Shown piece after piece: positions 8,014 to 14,554 of a stretch of DNA of 64,000 bases (the stretch's first letter is position 1; every line of letters starts with the position of its first letter). Position numbers and translations under genes: made by a program. The notes below the pieces were generated by a model. It worked only from the letters and a program-made list of their open reading frames with translations. It was not told the origin of the DNA and searched no databases. The stretch covers positions 23,931 to 87,930 of the forward strand of contig JAHDGJ010000014.1 in assembly GCA_020627705.1 (NCBI GenBank). Direction: 5' to 3'. The DNA is from Saprospiraceae bacterium. Its GTDB lineage: Bacteria > Bacteroidota > Bacteroidia > Chitinophagales > Saprospiraceae.

Positions 8014-8063
8014 ATCGCATATTGTTTGTTACGATAGCAAAGTTGAATTATGATTAAGGTCAA

Positions 8064-8086
8064 GGTGACCCTTAGGGTGACCCTTA
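8064..8086 (+). promoter_or_regulatory. Middle copy of the paired GGTGAC site, upstream of the excisionase-like gene
   Basis: GGTGACCCTTA occurs twice at a 12-bp period (8064-8074 and 8076-8086), 50 bp before the excisionase-like start codon. The GGTGAC-N6-GGTGAC layout equals that of the two end copies, though the flanking bases differ. It is a likely operator for the short operon. Confidence 0.55.
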
Positions 8087-8095
8087 AATCATTAA

Positions 8096-8821
8096 TTATT
8101 TATTAAACTTTTCAATTATTTTATCTAAATCCAAAAGTACAGTTTCATGATTCTGCATAACGAGAGTATTTTTAATGGCATCTTTGACGGCAATGATTTG
8201 ATTGAGATATTGACTAATTTGACTTTGTGTCAATTTATCATTAAACAATTTTGTGACTTTTTTATATTTTTTTCTAGTTTCAACATAATCCTTTTGACCT
8301 ATCAAGGAGCTAATTAGTTGAAATTCTTCCTTCGTGTTTGGTAAGTCTAATTTTATAATTTGGTTTCGTCGAAGTAATTCGAAAGTCAAGAGGCGTTCGA
8401 AGTATGTATGATTTTTAGAGGGAATCTGATGTGATGGTTTTAAGATTTGAATTTGAGAATGAAATTCTTGTTCAAAGAATTTAAAGAGTGAAGTAAGGCG
8501 AACGTATGTCTTGTTTTCGAAAAGATTGTCGTTATTACTGTAAAATTTAAGTGACATTTTTTTTAGAGAATCTTTTACGCTGTAAATGAATTTCTCTAGT
8601 GTTATTTTTTTTTGTTCTATTGATTCTAACTCTTTTGTAAGTTGTTTAGAAAAATTGTTTTTGATAATGCGATTTGGTTGACCGTTGAAAGTAGTATCTA
8701 AAAAAGATTCGCAGTGATCTTGTGCGTTTTCCAATTGATAATCACTATCTGTTAATTTATTGAAAGCTATATCAATTGCTATTAAATAGTGTGATGAGGT
8801 TTCCAGTTTGAACGATTTCAT
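8096..8821 (-). CDS. Integrase-coupled hypothetical protein (element)
   Basis: This is a 241-residue, largely helical, lysine-rich soluble protein with no recognised domain, signal peptide or membrane segment. Its ATG overlaps the integrase stop by 4 bp (ATGA-type overlap), so it is translated from the same transcript by coupling. Proteins of similar size that follow tyrosine recombinases in Bacteroidota elements are often uncharacterised. A role assisting recombination or regulating excision is inferred only from the coupling. A coiled-coil tendency is visible around residues 60-95 (KQLTKELESIEQKKITLEKF). Confidence 0.65.
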   Translation of the reverse strand: MKSFKLETSSHYLIAIDIAFNKLTDSDYQLENAQDHCESFLDTTFNGQPNRIIKNNFSKQLTKELESIEQKKITLEKFIYSVKDSLKKMSLKFYSNNDNLFENKTYVRLTSLFKFFEQEFHSQIQILKPSHQIPSKNHTYFERLLTFELLRRNQIIKLDLPNTKEEFQLISSLIGQKDYVETRKKYKKVTKLFNDKLTQSQISQYLNQIIAVKDAIKNTLVMQNHETVLLDLDKIIEKFNK

Positions 8822-10212
8822 TTCACCGCCTTTAAAGGATTACCAATAAAGAAGTCAGACTTTGCTAAACGTACCGCCGTTTCTTTTGCCCCTACTTTGA
8901 TATACCTAAGTAGATTTCGTTCAGTCGTATGTTGAGTAATCTTCATGATGTCAATTGGTTTCATTCCTGAATTGTACATCAAGGTCGCTCCCGATCTTCT
9001 AGCGGTATGTGTTTTTACTAAATCGTGTTTGGGTTTCTTCGTTACTACCTCTAAGCCGCCTTTGATCTTTTTGACACTTATGAGTTCTTTGATCTTTGCC
9101 AATTTGCAAACTTCCTTGATGTTTTCATTTACCTTTTGTTCGTATGTCTTAGGAAGGTTGTAATCGTATTTAGAAAGTATTTCTTCAAGTTCTGGTCTAA
9201 TAGGAATAAAGACCTCTTTTTTAGTTTTACGCGCTGTGATTTGAATACATCGAACCCCGTCAATATCAACTATATGATTTTCTTTTATTCTCGAATAATC
9301 GGAGTACCTAAGAGCAGTATAACAACCGCAAAGAAACACGTCCCTTGCAAGATCATATTTTGGTTTCTTTGACAAATCAAGTTTTCTAATTGATTCTATT
9401 TCATCGTGGTTTAAGTAAATTTCTTTAACCTCCGATTTTAAGGTTTTGAATTTCTTTCTTTGGTATTCTGTGTTTTTATGTAACCCTTCATCAAATGCGG
9501 CATTCATAATGACTTTTAGCGACTTGATGTGTCGACCGATTGTATTAGGGGTGTAGTTCTTTTTATTGAAGTATTGGACATACTTTGTGTGTGTATCTAT
9601 GGTTATGTCCTCAAAGTCTAGTTTTTTTCTTGTTGACTTTTGGAATAGGTCGAATTGCGTTTTCCATTCGTCATAGGATTTTATAGTACTATGGGCATAT
9701 CGAATTGATTCGTTTCTTGAATTGGTGTAAGTGCGAACGCCTGACTTTAATTCTTTTATGAATTGTTCAATGTACTGATTGAGATTTAATTTATCCTTTT
9801 CCTTTTTCTGGATTCTGTCAATGTCAAAAGTTTTGTAAAGGCGTTCTTTTAAATTCGCCTTATTGTACTTTTCACCATTTAAAGACAATTCATTGAAATA
9901 TTGATAAGTAGTGATTACAATATTCTCAATACGGGTATTGAGATTTAGAAGATCATTACTAAGATTAGAATTGATCTTGGACCATTTGGAAATTAAATAC
10001 TTGTTATGATCTCTTTGTTTCTTGTTTGGATAATCTTTGACCTTTGCGGAAATAGGTCGCATTCTATCCTTATCCCACAATTGGGGAATTATGCGTTTGT
10101 CCTTTCCAAGTGAATAGACAAACCTTTCATTTTTTAAATCGAAGTAAAATTTTATTGACGTTAGGGAATCACTTTTAGCATTCCTTAGAACGAATTTAGG
10201 ACTAATAGACAT
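8818..10212 (-). CDS. Tyrosine site-specific recombinase (integrase)
   Basis: The 464-residue integrase has an N-terminal arm-binding domain with the long extension usual in Bacteroidota phage-integrase-like proteins, a core-binding SAM-like domain (about 140-250) and the catalytic domain. The visible catalytic set is R302 (in TALRYSDYSRI), a beta-hairpin Lys near 329 (ITARKTKKEVFIPI), H402 and R405 (HTARRSG), H428 and nucleophile Y437 (RNLLRYIK). All are intact, so it should be active. The gene lies next to attR, not to the tRNA. Its leader carries the 18-bp motif and, further up, a paired GGTGAC site, suggesting autoregulation or regulation by the excisionase-like protein. Confidence 0.93.
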   Translation of the reverse strand: MSISPKFVLRNAKSDSLTSIKFYFDLKNERFVYSLGKDKRIIPQLWDKDRMRPISAKVKDYPNKKQRDHNKYLISKWSKINSNLSNDLLNLNTRIENIVITTYQYFNELSLNGEKYNKANLKERLYKTFDIDRIQKKEKDKLNLNQYIEQFIKELKSGVRTYTNSRNESIRYAHSTIKSYDEWKTQFDLFQKSTRKKLDFEDITIDTHTKYVQYFNKKNYTPNTIGRHIKSLKVIMNAAFDEGLHKNTEYQRKKFKTLKSEVKEIYLNHDEIESIRKLDLSKKPKYDLARDVFLCGCYTALRYSDYSRIKENHIVDIDGVRCIQITARKTKKEVFIPIRPELEEILSKYDYNLPKTYEQKVNENIKEVCKLAKIKELISVKKIKGGLEVVTKKPKHDLVKTHTARRSGATLMYNSGMKPIDIMKITQHTTERNLLRYIKVGAKETAVRLAKSDFFIGNPLKAVK

Positions 10213-10215
10213 AAG

Positions 10216-10233
10216 GCATTTATTGAACTGAAT
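10216..10233 (-). promoter_or_regulatory. 18-bp leader motif, copy 2 (integrase gene)
   Basis: This copy is identical to 7229-7246 and lies 3 bp upstream of the integrase start codon. Identity over 18 bp in two leaders 3 kb apart suggests a common regulator or a duplicated 5' untranslated region. Confidence 0.5.
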
Positions 10234-10247
10234 ACTAAGATACGAAA

Positions 10248-10274
10248 TGAGGTGACGTCAGAGGTGACGGATTT
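10248..10274 (+). promoter_or_regulatory. Right copy of the paired GGTGAC site
   Basis: GGTGAC at 10251-10256 and 10263-10268 has the same 12-bp period as the left and middle copies. The whole 27 bp match 4801-4827 at 25 positions. It lies 36-62 bp upstream of the integrase start and about 100 bp from attR, so it may be both an arm site and an integrase operator. Confidence 0.55.
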
Positions 10275-10374
10275 AGTTAATAATAGTTAATAACGATTAA
10301 TTCACATTTTACATAAATGGTTGATTATCAGTGAATTTGTATTTCAGATAGTTTAATCAAATTCATTCTTTGAC

Positions 10375-10392
10375 GTCCGTCCGCGACCTCAA
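10375..10392 (+). other. attR: right attachment repeat of the integrated element
   Basis: An exact 18-bp copy of the tRNA-Cys 3' end (4742-4759). The presumed original tRNA terminator follows at once. The element between the two copies is about 5.63 kb. Confidence 0.85.
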
Positions 10393-10446
10393 AGGGCAGC
10401 AATTATATTGCTGCCCTTTTTTTGTTTTGGCCGAACTCGAACTGCT
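10379..10446 (+). repeat. 68-bp direct repeat, copy 1
   Basis: Identical to 10534-10601, 155 bp downstream. It starts with the last bases of the tRNA/att sequence, includes the terminator hairpin and ends in GAACTCGAACTGCT. Duplicated att-plus-terminator DNA points to an earlier insertion or unequal exchange. Confidence 0.85.
10393..10423 (+). terminator. Displaced original tRNA-Cys terminator, copy 1
   Basis: AAAGGGCAGCAA and TTGCTGCCCTTT pair perfectly around a 4-base loop (TTAT) and a run of seven Ts follows. Its position right after attR shows it presumably served tRNA-Cys before the element arrived. A second copy is at 10548-10578. Confidence 0.75.
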
Positions 10447-10484
10447 CTGCTCCCTGTGGTACGGGGCCCACAGTTCACTTCCTT

Positions 10485-10523
10485 CAAAAGCATAACATGC
10501 TTTTGATTTATCGTTGATAAATC
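10485..10523. repeat. Two back-to-back hairpins between the 68-bp repeats
   Basis: CAAAAGCA/TGCTTTTG (10485-10492 with 10498-10505) abuts GATTTATC/GATAAATC (10505-10512 with 10516-10523). Both stems are perfect 8-mers with loops of 5 and 3 bases. The stretch 10447-10533 otherwise holds no gene. Confidence 0.6.
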
Positions 10524-10533
10524 GGTCGTTCAT

Positions 10534-10601
10534 GTCCGCGACCTCAAAGGGCAGCAATTATATTGCTGCCCTTTTTTTGTTTTGGCCGAACTCGAACTGC
10601 T
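10534..10601 (+). repeat. 68-bp direct repeat, copy 2, with a third partial att site
   Basis: A perfect copy of 10379-10446. It begins with the 14 bp GTCCGCGACCTCAA of the att core and holds the second terminator hairpin (10548-10578). Both copies are followed, at different distances, by a similar CACAGTTCACTT sequence, so the second has lost some spacer DNA or the first gained it. Confidence 0.85.
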
Positions 10602-10622
10602 TCACGCACAGTTCACTTTCTT

Positions 10623-11402
10623 TTATTTGCCCAAGTTAAAGGTATCGGCATCTTTGTAAAACTGAAACCGATTGCGTGTTGATTGCAAATCGGAATGTGA
10701 GAGAGTAGCATAAAGTATTTCTTCTTTATTGCCATGAGCAATGGATAGGCCATTTGGAGCAACAACTTCAGAATCTCCTGTATGATTTTTTCCTGTGCCA
10801 TCAAGACCTATTCGATTACATCCCACGACATAGGACAAATTTTCGATCGCTCTAGCTTTTAACAAGGCCGACCAATGATGTATTCTGGTTTCAGGCCAGT
10901 TGGCAGTAAATAGAAGCACGTCATAATCGCTGTTATTTATACGACACCATACAGGAAAGCGCAAATCATAGCAGACATTGAGTCTGATTTTCCATCCCTT
11001 GAGCGTAACTACTTTAGTGCTTTGCCCGGAGCTAAAATAGTTTTGTTCATAAGCTAATCTGAAAAGATGTCTTTTGTCGTAGTGTGACAAACCTCCATCT
11101 GGCTCGACCCAAAGCATTCTGTTATAATACAGACCGTTTTCTTGTATCATTACCGAGCCTGTAATTACAGCATTAAGCATTGCTGCTTTTGACTTCATCC
11201 ACTTTACGGTAGGGCCATCCATGTATTCGGCATGATGTGCTACATTTTTCATGGCGAAGCCCGTAGAAAATGTTTCCGGCAATACGATTAGATCCTGGTT
11301 TGGTTGCACATAGGATAAGAAAGAATCCATCATTTCTAGGTTTGCAGATTTGTCTTCCCAAATTAAATCAGCTTGTACCAGCGCAATTTTTAAATTATCC
11401 AT
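10623..11402 (-). CDS. Nitrilase-superfamily amidohydrolase (omega-amidase, YafV/Nit2-like)
   Basis: The 259-residue carbon-nitrogen hydrolase has the catalytic triad E43 (LPETFSTGF), K110 (YDKRHLF) and C144 (NVCYDLRFPVW). The close fit to YafV/Nit2 suggests an omega-amidase that clears alpha-ketoglutaramate and alpha-ketosuccinamate formed by glutamine and asparagine transaminases. It is cytoplasmic; no signal peptide is seen. Its stop lies 21 bp from the end of the duplicated tRNA-flank DNA. It is divergent from the PfkB kinase gene, with a 59-bp gap that must contain both promoters. Confidence 0.88.
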   Translation of the reverse strand: MDNLKIALVQADLIWEDKSANLEMMDSFLSYVQPNQDLIVLPETFSTGFAMKNVAHHAEYMDGPTVKWMKSKAAMLNAVITGSVMIQENGLYYNRMLWVEPDGGLSHYDKRHLFRLAYEQNYFSSGQSTKVVTLKGWKIRLNVCYDLRFPVWCRINNSDYDVLLFTANWPETRIHHWSALLKARAIENLSYVVGCNRIGLDGTGKNHTGDSEVVAPNGLSIAHGNKEEILYATLSHSDLQSTRNRFQFYKDADTFNLGK

Positions 11403-11436
11403 CGAATAAATTTAATTCTCAATGCATAGAAGCATG

Positions 11437-11444
11437 TACATTTG
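11437..11444 (+). promoter_or_regulatory. Possible -7 promoter element of the PfkB kinase gene
   Basis: TACATTTG fits TAnnTTTG and lies 17 bp before the ATG at 11462. The -33 position is a partial match only. Confidence 0.4.
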
Positions 11445-11461
11445 CGCCAAAATTTACTGTA

Positions 11462-12379
11462 ATGAGTTTACTTACTATTGGAACAATGGCTTTTGATGAC
11501 ATTCAAACGCCTTTCGGTCACGCCGAAAAAGTTATTGGAGGTGCATGTACTTATATAAGTTGGGCTTCATCATATTTTACTGACAAAATCTATATCTCCT
11601 CTATTGTTGGTGGTGATTTTCCTGTTGAAGAGATTGAAGCGTTAGAAAAAAGAGGGGCAGATTTAAGTGGCGTAGAAGTTAAATCAAACGGTAAAACATT
11701 CTTTTGGGCTGGTAAGTACCATGAAAACATGAACCAGCGAGACACATTAGTTACTGATTTGAATGTTTTGGATGACTTTAATCCAATTTTGCCAGAAGAC
11801 TATAAGAGTTGCAAGTACGTGATGCTTGGCAATTTAACTCCAGCTATTCAGATGCAAGTGCTGAATCAATTAGATGGATCACAAAAGCTCATTGCGATGG
11901 ACACCATGAATTTTTGGATGGATATTGCTATGGACGAGCTCAAAGAAGTGATTAAAAAGGTAGATTTATTAAGTATCAATGATGAAGAAGCAAGACAATT
12001 ATCTGGGGAATATTCTTTACTAAAAGCGGCTGAGGTAATTCATTCAATGGGCCCCAAATATTTAATAATAAAAAAGGGTGAGCACGGAGCAATGTTGTTC
12101 AATGATGGAGAAATTTTTTATGCACCGGCCTTGCCTTTGGCATTAGTAAAAGACCCTACGGGTGCTGGCGACACCTTTGCTGGTGGACTCATGGGCTATT
12201 TGGCAATGACCAATGATGTCTCATTTGACAGCCTCAAAAGAGCAGTAATTTATGGATCCGCTATGGCTTCGTTTTGTGTAGAAGAATTTTCTTTGCTTAG
12301 ATTAAAAAATCTAACAAAGCCAGAGATCAAAGAAAGAGTTCACTCCTTCAAAAGATTGACAAATTTCGAGTTGGATTAG
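11462..12379 (+). CDS. PfkB-family sugar/nucleoside kinase
   Basis: The 305-residue ribokinase-fold kinase starts at 11462. The open frame extends further upstream into the divergent amidase gene, but the family N-terminus (LLTIGTMAFDDI) fits this ATG and a -7 box precedes it. The second PfkB signature, with the anion hole and catalytic Asp, is DPTGAGDTFAGG (231-242), preceded by IIKKGEHGAML. A glycine pair near residues 26-27 (KVIGGACTY) fits the substrate region. The exact sugar or nucleoside cannot be read from the sequence. Bacteroidota annotations often call this form adenosine-kinase-like, but that is not certain. Confidence 0.9.
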   Translation: MSLLTIGTMAFDDIQTPFGHAEKVIGGACTYISWASSYFTDKIYISSIVGGDFPVEEIEALEKRGADLSGVEVKSNGKTFFWAGKYHENMNQRDTLVTDLNVLDDFNPILPEDYKSCKYVMLGNLTPAIQMQVLNQLDGSQKLIAMDTMNFWMDIAMDELKEVIKKVDLLSINDEEARQLSGEYSLLKAAEVIHSMGPKYLIIKKGEHGAMLFNDGEIFYAPALPLALVKDPTGAGDTFAGGLMGYLAMTNDVSFDSLKRAVIYGSAMASFCVEEFSLLRLKNLTKPEIKERVHSFKRLTNFELD

Positions 12380-12393
12380 TTAATACGTATTAA

Positions 12394-12522
12394 CTAGTTC
12401 GGTAGATCGAAGAAGTTGTAATTATACAACCAGATTAGTAGAATGATAAAAAGGCTAAAGCCAATAAAAAACTTGGCTAAGCAAGACCCTTTTTTACCCC
12501 AATTCTCACCTGTTTCAGACAT
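12394..12522 (-). CDS. Small single-pass membrane protein (42 residues)
   Basis: The frame starts MSETGENWGKKGSC, has one hydrophobic helix (FFIGFSLFIILLIWLY) and ends YNFFDLPN. The charged N-terminus followed by a helix suggests an inner-membrane peptide with the N-terminus inside. It lies between the convergent kinase and aminopeptidase P genes. It is not recognised as a known family. Support comes from the clean start, helix and stop, and from similar tiny membrane peptides elsewhere in this window. Confidence 0.55.
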   Translation of the reverse strand: MSETGENWGKKGSCLAKFFIGFSLFIILLIWLYNYNFFDLPN

Positions 12523-12589
12523 TACAATGTTTGTTTTAGATTTCTACTGCAAAGAAATAATAATTAACGCTTTTATACTAATCCTATGG

Positions 12590-14359
12590 CTAAATAGATT
12601 TACATTTTGCTTTGAGCCATATTTTTAGTTCTTTTGACAAATGGGGACTCAATAGACGCTCTACTTTAGCATGGTAGTCGTTTAACCAATTGATGTGTTT
12701 GGTCTCCATTTCTTCGATTAAGATCATTTTGGTTTCGATCGGATACAACGTAATCGTTTCATGGCCATAAAAGCCATTTCCCAAATCAACCGTTAGAATA
12801 AGATTTTCGATTCGAATGCCAAATTCTCCGTCTTTGTAAAAACCGGGTTCATTAGAAGTGATCATACCGGGTTCGTGATTGGTTTGAGATCTTTGATTGT
12901 TTCCAGGGGCGAATCCTTGTGGCGCCTCATGTACATTTAAGAAAAATCCTACGCCATGACCGGTACCATGCAGATAGTTTACATTTTGTTCCCATAGATA
13001 TTTTCGAGCAAGAACATCTAACTGCCCACCGTTAGTCCCTTTTGGATACCTTGCCAAGGTAAGCTCTATCATCCCTTTTAAAACAGCAGTGTATCTTTTG
13101 CAAAACTCCTCAGTAGGTTCAGAAAAACAAAAAGTTCTTGTTATATCTGTAGTCCCATCTTGATATTGTCCTCCTGAATCACATAAAAGCACGCCTTCAT
13201 TTTTAATGGTTTTTGAAGTCTCTTGCATTGGTCGATAGTGAATAACTGCACCATTGCTTTGGTAACCCACGATTGCTGGAAAGCTTGGACCGTAAAAGTA
13301 TTTTTCCTTTGACCTATATTCATCCAACTTTTCGGAAAGTTCAAATTCGGTCACCCCAGTAGTTTTAAGCTGATTTTCTAACCAGTAAAAGGTATTTGCA
13401 AGAGCTACACCATCTTTAATCATGGCCTTTTTAAAATGAGCTATTTCTACATCATTTTTGATTGCTTTGAATTTTCTTGACAGTGTTTGTCCTTTTTTAA
13501 TTTTAGCATTTATCGAATGCGCTAGAGTAAAATTGCATTGATTAGGATCAAGCAATAGGGTTTGTTGACTTTCTAGGCTTTCAAGAACAGAGGAGATTTG
13601 TTGATATGGTTGTACCGTGATGCCATTGTCTTCAAAGTAAACCTTAAGGGCATCATTAATTTTATTTTCATTTATAAATATGATACAATGATCTATACCG
13701 ACTAAGGCATAAGCGATGCACACTGGGTTGCATTCCACATCGTACCCTCTAATGTTGAACAACCATGCAATGTCATCAAGAGTCGTGATTAGATGATGGT
13801 CAACTTTTTGAATTAACATGGCCTTTCTGATGTTGCCCAGCTTTTCTTGTACTGTTTTACCAGCGAAGCTCAAATCATGTTCGAAAACATTATCTTTTGG
13901 TAGAGCAGGTCTATCGTTCCATATTCTTGAAAATAGATCATGCGAAAAGTTAATTGATAAGTTTTTGGGTTCGCATTTTTTTTTCAAATAATCTACTTGA
14001 TTGCAAGTTAAACAGCCGCCATCGAAGCCAATAACTTTTCCTTGTTCAATATTTTCGTAAATCCACTTAATATGTAAAGGCTCGAATTGATTGATAACTT
14101 TGTGTAGGACAAATTCAGAATTGGATAATTCTTCTTCGGCTTGTAAAAAATATCTACTGTCTGTCCAAACGCCGGCATGATTGTGTGTAACAACAACAAC
14201 TCCGGCAGAACCAGTAAATCCAGAGATCCATTCTCGTGATTTCCAATGCTCGGCAACATATTCGCTATTATGAGGATCACTGCTTGGAACGATATAAGCA
14301 TCGATATTTTCCTTTTTCATCTCTGCTCGCAATGCAGCAAGTCTTTCGTTAATATTCAT
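12590..14359 (-). CDS. Xaa-Pro aminopeptidase (aminopeptidase P, M24B)
   Basis: It releases the N-terminal residue from peptides with proline in second position. The 589-residue protein is the long three-domain form: two creatinase-like N-terminal domains, a pita-bread catalytic domain from about 310, and a C-terminal extension of about 60 residues. The dimetal ligands are D394 and D405 (CDSGGQYQDGTTDITRTF), H468 (LHGTGHGVG), E504 (SNEPGFY) and E518 (RIENL), in the same order as the E. coli enzyme. There is no signal peptide, so it is cytoplasmic. It is divergent from rpoN across 195 bp. Confidence 0.93.
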   Translation of the reverse strand: MNINERLAALRAEMKKENIDAYIVPSSDPHNSEYVAEHWKSREWISGFTGSAGVVVVTHNHAGVWTDSRYFLQAEEELSNSEFVLHKVINQFEPLHIKWIYENIEQGKVIGFDGGCLTCNQVDYLKKKCEPKNLSINFSHDLFSRIWNDRPALPKDNVFEHDLSFAGKTVQEKLGNIRKAMLIQKVDHHLITTLDDIAWLFNIRGYDVECNPVCIAYALVGIDHCIIFINENKINDALKVYFEDNGITVQPYQQISSVLESLESQQTLLLDPNQCNFTLAHSINAKIKKGQTLSRKFKAIKNDVEIAHFKKAMIKDGVALANTFYWLENQLKTTGVTEFELSEKLDEYRSKEKYFYGPSFPAIVGYQSNGAVIHYRPMQETSKTIKNEGVLLCDSGGQYQDGTTDITRTFCFSEPTEEFCKRYTAVLKGMIELTLARYPKGTNGGQLDVLARKYLWEQNVNYLHGTGHGVGFFLNVHEAPQGFAPGNNQRSQTNHEPGMITSNEPGFYKDGEFGIRIENLILTVDLGNGFYGHETITLYPIETKMILIEEMETKHINWLNDYHAKVERLLSPHLSKELKIWLKAKCKSI

Positions 14360-14420
14360 AATTTTCGTATATGTTAATTATTAATACGTTGTTAATCAAG
14401 GAGTTTTATATGTCCTATAT

Positions 14421-14451
14421 TTTGTATATGACTAAATAAACTCTATATTTG
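14421..14451 (+). promoter_or_regulatory. Housekeeping-type promoter of rpoN
   Basis: TTTG (14421-14424), 19 bp, then TATATTTG (14444-14451) is an exact match to the Bacteroidota TTTG-N19-TAnnTTTG consensus. It gives a 5' leader of about 95 bases before the rpoN ATG. Confidence 0.7.
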
Positions 14452-14554
14452 ACCAACCGTGTTTTACACATTACTCTTACAACCCGAACTCTCTACACAA
14501 TTTAATCGTTTAGATTAATACAGGTTTATAGTTTAAAAATAAATACTTGACGCT

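Noticed and set aside
10332..10365. 8-bp inverted repeat TGAATTTG/CAAATTCA near attR
   Set aside because: Short and AT-rich with an 18-base spacer; such repeats are expected by chance in this AT-rich stretch.
10363..10557. 64-codon minus-strand frame across the duplicated tRNA flank
   Set aside because: It translates att, terminator and hairpin DNA; the sequence is explained by the repeats and shows no protein character.
11270..11461. Upstream extension of the PfkB kinase frame by 64 codons
   Set aside because: It lies within the divergent amidase gene, does not resemble the family, and a -7 box precedes the ATG at 11462.
12443..12628. 61-codon plus-strand frame
   Set aside because: It is the complement of the small membrane protein gene and of the aminopeptidase end, with no protein-like features.
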